Source: Zelopaecilomyces penicillatus (lineage: Eukaryota > Ascomycota > Sordariomycetes > Hypocreales > Pseudodiploosporaceae). Taken from it: DNA of 64,000 nt. A program made the translations under genes and the position numbers. The stretch spans positions 1,860,001-1,924,000 of the forward strand of contig VCCP01000002.1 in the NCBI GenBank assembly GCA_005765155.1, in the 5' to 3' direction. The notes under the pieces are model-generated. The model ran no database searches, had not been told where the DNA came from, and worked only from the letters and a program-made list of their open reading frames with translations. Shown piece by piece: positions 36,579 to 50,629 of the stretch. Within the stretch, counting starts at the first letter, position 1. Every line of letters begins with the position of its first letter.

Positions 36579-38711
36579 ATGTGGCTTGATCGTTTGTCAG
36601 GGACTCAGGCTCCCTCAGCCGGGCCGTCAACTCCCCAGACCGCCAGCAGACACAACTCTCCACTACCGCGAAGAGTGTCAAGCAATCTCAGTCCATACGT
36701 GACGTCGCAGCGGCCAGGTCATTCTCCAAGAGGGTCGTCACTATCATTGGTATCTAATGGTTCTACAACATCCCTACTTCCCTCGTCACGCAAACCAAAC
36801 GGACTCGCCCCAAAACCCTCATTTGCAACCTTGGACAGATTACCGGATCCTGTGAACACGCTAGCCAAGCTTTTGAAACCGATACTATGCGATGGGGCAG
36901 CAGAAGATGAAAAGAAAATCAACATATGCGAAACAGGTTTTGCCACGACTGCCGAGTTTGGGGGACAAACCCTGAAAGAGCTGGCGACGTACGTGGAGCC
37001 TGACGATACTATCACAAAATTATGGCGACCCCAAACTGTGGAGGAGTGTCTGTCACCACATACTACATAACACTTGTCATACCTCCTTCCGCTAACAGAA
37101 GCCTGATAGATGAAATTAATAAAGCCAAGTTTGAGGATTTGCATCGATCAATTTCGGCGTGCGACGACATCTTGCACTCGGTTGAAACCAACCTTACTAA
37201 TTTTCGAAACGACCTTTCTACCGTATCGGCCGACATAGAATCCCTGCAAGACCGATCAAGTTTTTTGAACAGAAGACTTGAGAATCGGAAAGCAGTTGAA
37301 AAGGCTCTTGGCCCATTGGTCGAGGAGTTAAGCGTATCTCCTGAAACCCTTACCAAATTATCGACAGGACCCATAGACGAATCATGGGCGAAAATGCTCA
37401 GCGATGTTGACAAAAGGGCCGCGGCATATCAGAAGAACTTAAGCTCGCAGAAGAGCAAGGCATCGGATGATGTTGGGCCGCTTCTTGAGAAGTTAATCCT
37501 TAAGGTATACTAAAACGAGCTTAGTTTCGCTAGAAACGCATTTTTTAATCTCCTTAATGCAGGCTACTGAACGAATCCGCGATTTCCTTGTAGCTCAAAT
37601 CAAGGCACTTCGGTCGCCCCATATCAATGCTCAAATCATTCAGCAACAAAGTTTTCTCAAATTCAAAGAGCTCTTCTCTTTTCTACATAAGCATCATGCT
37701 ACCCTGGCGCATGAAATTTCGCAAGCATATATGAACACTATGCGATGGTATTATCTGAACCAATTTAATCGTTACGAAAAGGCTCTCGCCAATATTAAGT
37801 TACATGTGCTTGACAAAAATGATGTTCTCGGTCATGAGGATGGTACGCGAAAAGCGGCCGTACTTTCGGGTTCACGTGTACCAGGACCGCCTCATGATGC
37901 GTTTAACCTTGGGCGTCGAGTCGACATTTTAAAGTCCAAAAATACGTCTGCACTGACGTCTTACTTGGCCGAGGAAGACCATACTTTTCACTACCTCGAG
38001 GTTCCATTCAGGAATTTCAACCTAGCGCTAGTAGACAATGCCACAGCAGAGTATACATTTCTAGCGACCTTTTTCGCCCCGTCTTGGTCCTTCTCCCAAA
38101 TATCCAAAAATTTCAACTATATATTCGAGCCCTCGTTTGAGATCGGTCGGACGCTATCAAGCTCACTAGTGGGAGAATCATTCGATGCCATTGGCATTCT
38201 CATCTGCATCCGGCTCAACCAACACTTTGCTTTTGACCTACAGCGACGAAAAACCCCAGCTATGGATGGCTATATCAACGGGACCAATATGCTCTTGTGG
38301 CCTCGTCTTCAGGTTATTATGGATCGGCATTGTGATTCCATACGGCAACTAGCCAATGTAACTTCAACTAAAGCCGTGAGGTTTATTGGTGACCAAGCCA
38401 AGATGTCAGCGGCCCCACACATGGTTACACAACGGTTTGGGCAACTGTTGCATAGTTTCCTATCTCTGAGTACGGAAGCTGGGGACGATGAGCCTGTCGT
38501 ATCTAGTCTGCAACGACTGCGCCGTGAGGTTGAGGCCTTATTAACCCGACTGAGTCAGTCATATGGCGCAGACAAACGCAAGAGCGAACGGTTCTTGTAC
38601 AATAACTACTCTCTCATTATTACCATTATAAGTGATACTACGGGGAAGTTGGCGATGGAACAACTTGAGCACTTTGAAACACAGAAAAGGGCTCATCAGG
38701 AAGAACTCTAA
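36579..38711 (+). CDS. VPS52: Vps52-like subunit of the GARP tethering complex
   Basis: Three exons, 36579-37045, 37099-37504 and 37563-38711, 673 residues. The Ser/Pro-rich N-terminus (about 1-85) precedes a coiled-coil region at about 155-260 (ESLIDEINKAKFEDLHRSI...). The signature YMNTMRWYYLNQFNRYEKAL, the block DAFNLGRRVDILKSKN and the run LQRRKTPAMDGYINGTNMLLWPR belong to Vps52/Sac2. GARP tethers endosome-derived vesicles at the trans-Golgi network. Intron 1 uses donor GTGTCT, which is off consensus; it was chosen because it alone keeps the frame and yields VEESLIDE. The start is the first ATG in frame. The gene is convergent with the TBC gene 230 bases downstream. Confidence 0.9.
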
Positions 38712-38941
38712 TTTAAACCTGGCCCGTCCAAGCTTTAGTAGCGCCCAACCATGAGCCCATTGTTGAGAGTGCCGCCTTTCTCACAGCATAGCATCTGGGC
38801 AGGATTACGGCATGTGGGTTTTCAGAAGCTTATGTATAGACCTATGTACAATACAACGTCCCAATTCCGCCTTCTGCTGCAGTCGATGGAGTTAGGGCGC
38901 AAGAAATTTCTCAATCTCTAGGCCACCATGTAACATTCCCG

Positions 38942-40323
38942 TTACTTGGAGAACAATGATAGAAGAAGACGGAGCATTGTTGGGTTGCGACGCATGTATA
39001 TCGAAATGGCCCCAATGGCGATAGCCATGCCGACTGTTCTTAAAGGATGACGATAATTCCAAACCAGCATCTTTACTTTGTCAAGAATTCCCGCCCAGTG
39101 TAGCTCGTTCGCTTGCTGGACGAAATAACGGTGTCCATCCTCCATGGTTTGTTTTGTATATTCGTCCACATCCCTGGCTGTCTTGAGTGCGCTGGCAGTT
39201 GAGATAAGCCTCCAGGATCGTAAGGTGTTTGGGGGGAAACGGCCAAATAGAACCACAGACTTGGAGATAAGTATATCCAGGTTCATTGCTGGCGGAACTT
39301 TGCTAAGAGTAACTTGTAGTATGTCAGGCTCATCGATCTCAAGGACCTCATCCCGGCGGTCTATGATGATCTGTGCGAACAGGTAAATGATGAAGACAGG
39401 CTCATATGCGAGGATGATATCAAATAGTCGAGCAATGTCACAGTATCGCTCGATGTTGTGGGCATACATGGTCAGAGTGCCTGCTAGAGCGTAAAATGGT
39501 TCAATGCTTCCAATGTGTCGACATAACTCAGGATCTGCATTGAATAATACATCGGGGAGAAGCTTAAGTTGGGCAGTTGTAGAATCGAGAGTTGGTAACA
39601 TGAAATCCCGCAATCTGAGAACAGAGAGCCGTGCAACACAATGGAATCTTAAAGATGGTTGCATGACCAACAAGATGACTTGACAGATGTCATGATAGCC
39701 TTGAAAATAATTTAAATAAGGATATCGACGGAGCACCTCGGTAATAAGGCAGGATAGTTCATGTTTCCGGGTATTGCGTTCCATACTAGACTGGGCTACA
39801 TCAAGTAACAGTCAGCCCTCTAGAGCGGGCTTCCTTCATGCGAGCAGAGCGCCTTACGAAGTTTTCAACGAGTAGACCTACCTTCAGGATAATAGATGAA
39901 TGATCGGTTGACATCAAGCTGTACTTGGTCCTCGTCCTTGTGCCGCTCTAAGTCTGTCCAATCATCACAAGCAGTGTTCTTATTAATTTCAAACGAATTG
40001 CCATTGTGATTTCGATCATCCGCTGCAGGAGAGGGCAATCCAAGCAAGATTGGCCCTATGAAACATATCAGTGAGGAACAATGGCGTCAATGTATGGGCC
40101 GCTTACATGCTAACTGGCGTAATGTGTCTGTGACAAAGCCACCCTCTGTCTCGGCTAGCACCCTAAGGCGTGAAATATTTACCAATTCGCAGGCGGCTAA
40201 TATATCGCTTGTCTTCTGAGCGATGGCGCTGGGACAAGACTGTCGGCGAGCTTGATCTGACACTTGCGAACCGATGTCGCGGCCGTGACTAGAGGCGTCC
40301 GGCAACCGTTGATTTGATTCCAT
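38942..40323 (-). CDS. TBC-domain RabGAP, TBC1D20/Gyp8-like, C-terminal membrane anchor
   Basis: Three exons, 40323-40107, 40055-39882 and 39795-38942, 414 residues. Splicing creates the TBC opening motif WPILLGLP and the joins YYPE-AQSSMERN. The catalytic Arg finger motif LDVNR (Arg123) and Gln finger YFQGYHD (Gln162) are both intact, so it should be an active GAP. The end VGMAIAIGAISIYMRR... is a single membrane span with a short basic/hydrophobic tail, matching TBC1D20 and Gyp8, which act on Rab1/Ypt1-type GTPases at the ER/Golgi. It is convergent with VPS52 and divergent from the propeller-protein gene. Confidence 0.9.
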
Positions 40324-41730
40324 CAGCTGGCAGCGTTACGATGCTAGATAAAAAAAAGTGGGCATCGAAGTCCGGCATTATATTGAACAGCGGCAAACGT
40401 AATAATCAGGACATACATGAAATATCTTGGTTATGCTCGTTGCAAGCTGTCTAATGGTTGGATGAGATTTAGGAGTTAGTAATCTTGCCATGCTCTACTT
40501 TCTTGTTCACCACTTGAGAGATGAGAAAGGTGGGGTGGGGTACGGCGAGTATAATAAGGTACATCACCGTAGTAACTTCATATGTATTCACGGTTATGTT
40601 TGAGCACTCAGTATAAATGAGTATACTACTAGGTTATATCTAATTAACACTATTATTAATATGATAAATATATTTATAATAGAAAAATTAAAATTTTTAA
40701 TAATTATTTTATATAAAAAGTTAAAAAATAATAAAAAATAAATTAAAAACTCTTTATCTTTAATTAAAAAGAATAATAATAATTATTATTATTTAAGATT
40801 AAAAGATCTTCAAATAATATTTTAATTATTTAAGAAATAAAAAAGAAATTAATAATTAAATAATTAAAAAAACCCTATAAATATATATAATATTTATCTA
40901 CTTTTTTTTATAATTAATTTAGATAAACTTATTTAATAGATATTTATTATATAGGTTAGTATTAAAAATGCTTTTCTATCACCCCGTTAAAGGGTTAGAA
41001 GAGGCCATCTATAATTAGAATGCAGTGCTGTATAAGTACTACCTACCTAGTACTAACAAAGCGAAGCTTTATATGCAATATATACATGTGGGTACCTAAA
41101 GCATGAAGTGATGACCTGACTGAGACAGCACCGCAGTTCTTTCAAGTACCTCAATTAGTGTAGGTAATACTTCAAGTTCTCAATCGGTGCAGAGAAATTG
41201 CCCCGACGGAGCCCACTTCTGCTAGGTTGCATATCGCCTCTGGCTTTGGCCAAACTGCCCGATGTCCATTGCTCTATCCGCGTTTCTTTGCCACTACGGC
41301 ACCCTTTGCTTTCCCATATTCATCTTCGTCACATTCCCCCAACACATCCATCGCCTTGCCACAACGGTTGCACTTCTGAGAGGTGCGTTGTATTGTTCAC
41401 AGCTGCTACACAGCTGCTACACAGCTGTGACTGTCGGGTGATACCAGGTTCTCTTATTCTAAGGTGCACAGTGCACAGCCCAACTCGAAATAGCATTTGA
41501 CCGTCTAAAACTACCACCTCCCCTCGAGTCCGTCTCGGGGCACGACGACATTTCACACACAGCCACGTTGGGAAATGCTATGCTGGCCCGTCGTTTTGTC
41601 TCGCTTCCAGACACCTGATTTTGACACCCTCTTCATGCAGTTAACACTGGCATTCCCTGTTGTCTAAGCAGCCCAGTACTCTCTCTTGACTTTTGATTAC
41701 CATTCCTGGAAGTGCTATGAGGTCGTCTAA
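40324..41730. promoter_or_regulatory. Divergent region between TBC gene and propeller-protein gene with an AT-rich island
   Basis: About 1.4 kb. 40636-40985 is a sharply bounded AT-rich island (listed separately). CTACCTACCTAGTACTA lies at 41039-41055. 41200-41730 is pyrimidine-rich, as for a promoter and leader. No gene is supported. Confidence 0.55.
40636..40985. repeat. Short AT-rich island, probable RIP relic
   Basis: About 350 bases almost without G or C, abruptly bounded, with many TTAA and AATAATAA words. No reading frame or terminal repeat is visible. It has the same character as the island at 36043-36352. Confidence 0.6.
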
Positions 41731-44700
41731 ATGGCTTTCCAAACCAACATTCTCAGAGACGGCGAGTGGGTGACTGAGACAGTCAACCTGCAGGCTGCCT
41801 TGAGAGCTTCTGCTGCCCCAAGACCATCATCCGACCCGCCACCTGAGCCTCCTGTCTGTGGCCTATTGTCGAAGACGCTTGTGGAGAGCCCCATTCTTCG
41901 CTGGATTCTTCCCGTTCGACTTCGTTCGAACTCTCACAATGACATTGCTTTCATCGGTGTAAGTTTAACTGAGAATGACTCGTAACTACGCTGCTTAATT
42001 GAGAGCCTATTTCGGCCCAGCTGCAGAGTATCACGAAGAAAGAGGTCCCATTAAAAACACCAAATATCCCATTGTGCGGCCCCATCTTAATTCTCCATAC
42101 GTCATACCAATTTTTTTTTTTACTAATACCAGGGCCCAACGACATAGGATAGCTTCGTGCAAGTTAATGAGCTGCGGAGGGACGGCCAGCTCCATGAAGT
42201 CCTTAAAAAGAATGATTTCAGCTCAAGGATTCGAAGCGCTGTTGTTTTGGGCGATAGCCTGGAGCATGGATTGGACGATGACGCCCATGCTGGCATGACC
42301 AATCCAGAGAAGGCTACCCAGTTTATGGACTATTCAAAAACGTCGAAAAAACCCACACGGGTCCGGCATCTACCGCCCCAGTTGCTCGTTTTGATGCTCG
42401 AATCCGGTAGCTGCATTTTTCTTTTCATACGAGATCGTTTGGCCGGCGACTTAGAGTTCTTCGATATTAAGTACGAATGCCCGACAAGGTTGGCCTATCT
42501 TGGCTATCATCTAGCCGTTGACCCGTCCTCAAGATACATGGCGGCTGCATCTCCAGATGGTATTTTTGTTGTGTATGAATTGGAGTCTCTCGTCACCCTG
42601 AAAACCCAGTATGTGACGAACGGTACTTTTAGTCCCGTCAAATCGATTCGCTATCGAGCAATTCAAGGCGTGATCCATAAGCTGGAGTTTCTTTATCCAC
42701 GTCCCGAAGATGACTATCACATTATTCTGCTACTCATCGTTATTCGAAAGGAAAGAAATCAAAGAACACCAATTTCTCGCATGGTAACATATGAGTGGGA
42801 GCTAGGGGACAATCTAATTTCCACATTCGCCGAAGAGCAAATAGGCACCCGACTTCCAAGAGAACATAGGATGCCTATGTTACTAATCCCTCTGAGGTTT
42901 AAAACTGCTTTCTTCGCAGTCTCACCCCTTTTCATTGGAGTTGTTAAATATGCCCTCTCAGGTTCACCAGAATTTGAGCTTCTCGAGACTGATACACCTC
43001 GTTGCACCAAATTCCACCACGGTGTCTGTGAGCCACTATGGACTTCCTGGGCTAGACCTTTCAGGCGGAAACAGTATTTTGAGAAGACAGATATTATCTA
43101 CTTAGCACGGGAGGATGGGGCTATCATTCATATAGAGATTGACGCTGCAGAGCTTGTTCCATCTGTCACAAATGTTGGTTGCATCGAAACAAACATTGAC
43201 ACGGCCTTCACTACAGCTTATGACATCTTCTCAGATGTTCTCATCATTGGGGGGGATTCTGGCCCAGGGGGCGTTTGGAAGGTATGGATCATGGATCTAA
43301 CAACATGGTTGAAATCGTCGCTAACATGGTGGCTCTGCCATAGCTTGCTCCGCGTAGCGATCTTGAAAAGGTTAGTGTGTTGCACAATTGGTCGCCTGTT
43401 ATTGATGTGGCAACTACAAATGAGCACTCAACTTGGGTCCCAAAGGCTTCAGAGACTGCGAACACAAGACAGAGAGCTTTGCCTAATAACCTCCACAAAA
43501 TGGACAGTATCTTCAGCGCCTCAGGTCGTGGACTACAAGGCAGTGTCACACAGTGGAGATGGGGAATTAGGGCGCGAATTGGTCTAGATATAGAATCTGG
43601 AGAGCCCATCAAACATGCTTGGACTTTTATGATAGAAGAGCGTCTATATGGTCTTTTGGCGTTGCCTAACTCATCGGTTGTGCTTCGATTTTCTGGCGAT
43701 CTTGGCCAGATTGATGCATTGTCTGCCGAACAAACCCGTTTTGATGTGGCATCGCGTACACTTCATGCTATTCAAGTGTCACATGAGGCGATTGTACAAG
43801 CTACAGAGGTTTCAATCAATATCATAGCGACATCTGCCTCGCAAAGGTAACATGATATCTGGTTTCCCTCCTCAAATTCTCACTTCGCCACCATGCTTAC
43901 ACTTCCATAGCTCACGAACTGCACTCCAGGATCTTCTCGGCATACCTGGCGCATTTGCAGAGACAGCATTTTGTGTTCATAATATTGTCGTCTTATCTAC
44001 GCATAGTGGCCATTCTTCCCAACTTCATGTCTTGCAAGCCGAAGGAACCCGCTTTTCTCGAACTAGCAATTGGAGTGCGCAAGGAGAAGTCACTTGCGTA
44101 TCGGCATTCGTGGTTTCTGGGAATCATTTCGTTGTGGCGGCCTCAGTTCTTGATGGAGAACCATGGATTTCAGTATATTCTCTAGATGGACATCCTCTTA
44201 CGGGGAGAGCCATCAACAGTGGTCTGTAGCCCCATGTCCCAGTGATGATTTCATTCAGTGTCGCCTCACAAAATGAACTCGAGCTGACTTTATCCTCTAG
44301 CCGAAGGAAGCGAGACAGGAATTGGCTCCCGTCTGGAGGCACTGACCAGTATCTGTGTAGTTTACCAAGGTCATGATGGGGCAAACATCATATTTGGCAG
44401 TCGCTGCGGTCATCTACTTACAGCTAGAGTTTCAGAGCACGGCCCCGTACACATAACATGGAAAGTTGATGTTGTCGGCGTTGGGCGGGTTGATGTTTTT
44501 CCAGCATTTGACTTCATCAATGAGCGATCAGCAGCCTTCGCCTGTTGTGACAACAACTTGATCATGATGAGTGATTTTTCTCAGAAATACTGCAAGTTTA
44601 GCAGAATGCACTATGTTTGGCCTACAGATTCGAATGATCCCTCAATGCCATCACCGACTATTCATTCTATCGCTGCTCTGCAACAAAATTTATCAAATAA

Positions 44701-46114
44701 TTCGGATCATATGTCCTTGATGATACTTGCGGGCTCAAGAATGCTTGTAGCAGACATTCGGAGCCAAGCTAGCCATGTGCCACGTTCGATACCGCTTGGA
44801 GGCACCCCGTCGAGGATTATTTTCTCCCAAACATTAAATTGCCTTGTGGCTGCTCTGTCAAAAGATGACAAGCCAACTTTGGCCTTCATCGACCCTGAAT
44901 CTGGGTCTGTGATCTCGAGATCAACAGATAAGGACCGAAACCCGGTAGAGTTCATTTCTGGGCTAGGCCATGCTGGAGACAGAATTTATTGCCTCCATGA
45001 ATGGCTGTACGTTAAGGACGGCAAAACCTTCCCTTTCATTCTTGTCACCACCAAGGGAGGCAGATTGATAATTGTGTCGACGGAGAAGAATACCAATAAA
45101 AGAGGAGAAGCTGGAGAGGGTGCTCGACTTCTGTTTTGGACACGATATAAGAAGATGTTAGCGAAGCCAATCTACTCTGTTGTAGGTGACGCTGAAGGTT
45201 TGGTATTTTGCGTTGACCGAACACTTCATTGGGATGTTTTAGACCTTGCAGAGAAAAAATTGAAACCAATGAAGGAGTTTGAGCTGGACTCTCCAGCAAC
45301 AACCTTGCGGGTTGTGAATGGAAAGATTCATGCCCTGACGACGATGCATTCACTCGAGGTGATTGATCACCGAGCTGAGAATAATCGGGAAATGTCCCTT
45401 ATCCACACAGATCGACTCTCAAGGAGGACTGTCCATATGATTGACGTGGGTGATCCAGACGACAGCCCCGGTCAATGGCCGATGACCCTATTATCCGACC
45501 ATTCAGGGGGGGTTACTGGGGTATGGGTTCCGAGGGGACAGCACAACAAGGAGTTGGAGGTAGTACTTGAAGGAAAACTGCCCTCATCTGTGAGAAGATT
45601 TGCGCGCGCACGCAGCTGGCCGCCATGGCTGGCGTCTGAACGGCGAAAGAGGCGTTACGGGAAATTGCTGAGTACAGCCGACGGAGCAGAAATAATTAGT
45701 GTATCCCTTGATGGATCAATGCAGCATTTGACTTTGCTCGATTTGGAGCTGTGGCGGTTCTTATGCCTCATTCAAAACTTGGCAAAAAGAAACTCAACGA
45801 TCAACCCGCTGGCTAATATCGAGCATGCCGTCAGTGACATAGACGACGACATCGAACTCGAACCACAGCCACATCAGAAAGCCATGCATATCGATGGAGA
45901 TCTGCTGGACAAGTGCCTTCAGCAACGTGCTCTGGAGACTATTGTTGGAACAGAAGATGGAATGGATCTGCTTTGTGAGTATCTGGATTCCCTGGAGGGC
46001 GGCCAATGCACAGAAGATTTCCGAGATAGGTACGACCTATCAGAACAACGCGACAAGATGTATTTCGATTTGGCATACCGTGTTTTAGAGTATCTGTTAG
46101 CACCGGCATTTTAG
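41731..46114 (+). CDS. MMS1/DDB1/CPSF160-superfamily beta-propeller protein
   Basis: Five exons: 41731-41958, 42148-43281, 43344-43846, 43911-44221 and 44301-46114, summing to 1329 residues. The N-terminal third (HNDIAFIG-DSFVQVNELR, then LGYHLAVDPSSRYMAAAS) resembles the MMS1_N region shared by DDB1, CPSF160, Rse1 and Mms1. The later parts are blade-like beta repeats (LVILAGSRM..., IIFGSRCGHLLTARV). Proteins of this fold are scaffolds in ubiquitin ligases, splicing and 3'-end processing. The length is close to that of Mms1/CPSF160-size members, but I cannot name the ortholog. The junction of exons 4 and 5 is the least sure: donor GTCTGT is non-consensus. Intron 1 is long (189 nt). Confidence 0.8.
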
Positions 46115-46559
46115 TTTTATCACATAATTACAGTTAGGCGATTTTGAAAAATAGCTGCCTACTACAAGCGTGAGTCGACATAGATATACCTGCAATGGAG
46201 GAAAATATAAGATCCAATTAAGTGTTAGTGAATACATATAATGGCCCTTGCTTAAATTGTCAGTATAAGAGGGGGTGGTTTACACGATAAGTTTCTCTAT
46301 TTATCAGCAGTATTAAACAGAGTAATATTATATACACTATATAAAATTACTATTTATCTTATATAATATATACACTTTTACTATTTATTATATATACTCT
46401 ATTAAATTATACTAATATATATAATTATATATATTAAAATATATATTTTATAACTTAAAATAAATATAAATTAAATTATATAATAAAAAATTAAATAAGT
46501 TATAATATAAAATATTAAATTAAATTATATAAATTATATAAAATATAATTAATATATAA
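46115..46559. other. Transition into the AT-rich transposon block
   Basis: 46115-46290 has ordinary composition (3' flank of the propeller gene). From about 46300 the DNA becomes almost pure A+T up to the 5' LTR of the gypsy element. No gene is seen. Confidence 0.6.
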
Positions 46560-46760
46560 TAATTATAACAGAATCAGATACCTAGATACCTAATTATAAT
46601 ATATAACTTAAAAGACTATTAGTTATCTAGGCTTTAATAGCCTTTTATACCCAAAAAGTATAAAGGAAAAATAACTTAGCTTAAGTATAAGTCTTATTAT
46701 CAATTAACCAATAGAAGCTATATAGTTCTACCTAGCTATACCTAGAATTCCCTTTATAAT
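46560..46760 (+). repeat. 5' LTR of the gypsy element
   Basis: Matches 53085-53226 plus 59861-59924 over its full length, with differences almost entirely C/T or G/A. The shared central part includes CTTAGCTTAAGTATAAGTCT and the shared end ATTCCCTTTATAAT. The 3' end is set only to within a few bases. Confidence 0.8.
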
Positions 46761-48959
46761 TCTTATACTTCTATCTATAGCTATCTAAGAATAATAATAG
46801 CTTTTACTTATCTTATTATTAAGGGATTATCTCTATTATTAAAGGCCTTATTAAACCCTATAGCCTATTAAAGGTCTAAAACCTTAAATCAATAGGATCT
46901 AATTAATCCCCTATAGTAATCTATAAGAACCTAAGATAAAGTAATAATACTTCTAGCTAAAATTATAAGGATTAAAGAGATTAATACCCTTTAGCTTTAT
47001 CTTTAAATAACCTAAGATCTTAATATTTCTATTATAGATATTCTATTAAAAAGGAGATTATAACCTAATCAAAACTATAATAATTTAGATAACTCTTAAT
47101 TAAAAGGATTAAAGATTATTAATATTATTAAGCTATAATATTATAGAAGTATTAATAATAAAGAGGAATAGATTAATAATCTTATTTAAATCTTTTAAAT
47201 AAGCCTTAAATATCTAAAAAAGAGAGAATATTAAATTACTTTAGCCCTTAAAAATATAGAGAATAAATATAAATCCCTTTAATTAAATAAGATATAAAGC
47301 TATATTAAAACTAAAAGAAAAGTTAAGGAAATTAATTAAGAATACTTTTTAAAATAGAATAAAACTTATTTAAAAGACTTTATTAATTAAATAACTAAGA
47401 TTTATAATACTTTTAAAAAAGCCTAATAATATAATTATTAATCCTTTATAAAATTCTATTTATATTTATTTAATTTAAAAGCCTATCTTATAAAGATAAT
47501 TAAAGAGAAATTAATTATATAGTATTTTATTAAGTTTAAGCTAGGGTTATAAGAATATATCTATCTTTATAAAGAAACCCTTTCTAAGAATTAAGATAAG
47601 ATAATATAAAAAGCAGAAAGATTTTAATATTATCTAAGAACCTAGAAAAAGAGAAGAAACCAGGATTTATAAGAGGGGTTAAATAAATAATAGAAATAAA
47701 GCCTTAGATAATAGGCTAGAAGGGGATCCTCTTTAGAATTATAAGATAAATAAAACTATAGTAAAGATTAATTAAATTAGATTAATATATAATTAATAAT
47801 AATTCTATATTAAGGAGGCTTCTATTAAGGCTAAAAAGGCTATAAGAGTAATAGAAATAGCTATCCCTATAAAAAGAATAATTAAGGTAATAATTAAGGA
47901 GATAAAGAAAGTAATCAAATAGATTATCTTATTATTATAATCTATTATATATATAATAAAAAGGGTTATCTTATATTAGATTACCTTAATTAAATTATTA
48001 ATATTATTAAAATAAAAGATAATATTAAGATAGGAAAAGATAATTAATTAAAATAAATCCCTTAGCTTTAATTAAAGAAATTATTATTAAAATAATAATC
48101 TATTTCTATATATTAATAATAATAGAGAGATAAATATTAATCAAAATATATATAGATCTAGATATATATATTAAGTTAGATCTTATTAATAAAGTATTTA
48201 TTAAAGTAAATAGGTTATAATAAGTATTAATAAAGGATCTATTAAAGCTTTAAATAATAAATAGATTAGGAATTTAAATATATAATATATAGAAAGTCCT
48301 ATTTATTATTATAAATTTAAGGGGAATTAAATAGAGTTTTATTTAAGTATATCTTAATATTAATTAAGATCTAAGAATAAAAGATAGCTTAGTATTATTA
48401 GGATTAATTTATTTATAAGATCTCTGGATTTATTTAAATATCTATAATAGATATTAATAATTTAATTAGGAATAGGAAAATACTAAAATCTTATAACCCT
48501 ATAAGTTTATATAAGCCTATTAAAGTAAAGTAATAGTCTTTTTGATTATATATCTCCTAGAATTATTATTATTAATAGATAAAGACTAAGCAAATTAGAT
48601 AAGAAAGATAAGGGAACTACCTTAGGAACTATAGGATTATCTAGATATATTTTAAATAGATTAAATAGATATATTATTATCTTAAAAAGCTATAGATTAT
48701 ATAATTAATCTACTTTTAGATACTATCCCTTTATATAGTATAATCTATCTTTTATTATAAAGAGAACTAAAAAAGCTTTATATTTATCTAGATAAGAATC
48801 TAAAGAAAAAATAAATTCGCTTATCTAAGAGCCTAATAGAGATATTAATTCTATTTATTTTAAAAAAGAATAGATCTTTATAATTATATATAGATTATTA
48901 GGGTCTTAATAGGGTTATAAAGAAGAATTATTATATATTATCCCTTATTTTAAAGATTC

Positions 48960-49400
48960 TGGATTGAATTATAGGTATAGAATTCTTTATAAAAATTAAT
49001 ATAAAGGATATATATTATCAGATCTGGATTAAGGAAGGGGATAAATAAAAGATAATATTCTAAATCTATTATAATTACTATAAATACCTAGTAATATCTT
49101 TTGGATTAATTAATATATTAATAATATTTTAATATTATATTTATTAAGCTCTAAAGGAATTAATTAATATAATATATATTATCTATTTAAATAATATTCT
49201 AATCTTTTTTAAAATAAGAGAAGAATATATAGAATATATTAAATAAGTTCTAGAAAGACTATAAATAATAAAGCTTTTTATAAATCCAAAGAAATACTAT
49301 TTTTATTAAATAAAGATAGATTTCTTAGGATTTATTCTATTTAAAAAAGAGATCTTAATAGATCCCTAGTATATTATAATTATTTTAAAATAATAATAAT
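48960..49400 (+). pseudogene. Gypsy reverse transcriptase remnant
   Basis: Read in one plus frame through stops, it shows Ty3-type RT motifs: KEGD, YLVISFGLIN (ancestral ...MPFGLTN), YLNN in place of the catalytic YLDD, LFINPKKYYF and DFLGFIL. At least seven in-frame stops and loss of both catalytic Asp show it is dead. Confidence 0.85.
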
Positions 49401-50629
49401 TAAGAATCTATTAAAAAATATAAATATTCCTAGGCTTTTATAATTTTTATAAAAGGTTTATTTATAAATATTCTAGAATTATAGTATTACTAAATATATT
49501 TTTAAAGGATAATAAAAATAATAAAAAGCTAGAGAAAGTATAGCTAATTATAGCTAAATATCTAGTATTTAAATAATTAAAAGAAGCCTTTTAAAAAGCC
49601 TTATTACTTAAATATTTTAATTTATAATAATAAATCTATTTCAAAACCAATATCTCCTGATTTATAATAGCAGGAATTATATTATAATAAGATAATAAAG
49701 ATAAATAGTATTTAATTACCTTTTAATTAAGAAAGTTTATTAAGATAAAGATAAATTATAAAATATCTAATCAAAAAATATTTATTATTATTTATTTATT
49801 TAAATATTAATAAAGATATATTAATAGGGTAATAAAATAGATAGAGATTCTAATTAATTATTAGAATCTTTAATCCTTTATAAGCTAGATTAAGCTATTA
49901 AAAAGGTAAATAAGATAGTATATAGTACTGATACTATATAACTTTATTATTAAGTATTAGCTAGGGAAATCTAATTTTATAGATAGGCTATTAAAAAGAC
50001 TACATTATAAGAGTAAAGCCCTATTAAATAATAATCTATTCTCTATACTATAAAATAGAATAATTAAATCTATTAAAATATTAATAGATACTTAAGGTAA
50101 TAAAAGTAAAAGGCTTTTAAATCTAGCTAGACTAACTAAATAGATTAAATAGATTATTAATAAAGTATAATAAATACCTATATATATAGCTTAAATAGCT
50201 CTTTATATAGAGATTATATTTAATAAATAAGCCTTAATCCCTTTAATAGTATTTATTAAGGGTATATAAAATAAAGATAAGGAGATATTAAAGCGAAAAG
50301 CTATATTAATAGAATAAAAAGGTAAGAGAAAGGATATTATATAATCTATAGATATATAGGGCCTGATTAGATACTAAGACTATATCTATATCCTTAAGGA
50401 AATTTTATTAAGAAATAAGTTATTATAATTCTATTATAATAATCCTTATATAAGCTATTTCAATATAAACCGAACCCTTAAGCTTTTATAATATAAGTTC
50501 TATTAGTATTTTATAGATTAAAAGATTAAGGAATATATTATTAATTATAGTATTTATTAAGGAGTAATATTATAATATTATTATCTATATAGATACCTTA
50601 ATTTCTTATTAAAATTAAGCTAATCCTAA

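Noticed and set aside
36579..38711. First read as COG3/Sec34
   Set aside because: The coiled-coil start is generic, but YMNTMRWYYLNQF and DAFNLGRRVDILKSKN are Vps52 features, and the length fits Vps52.
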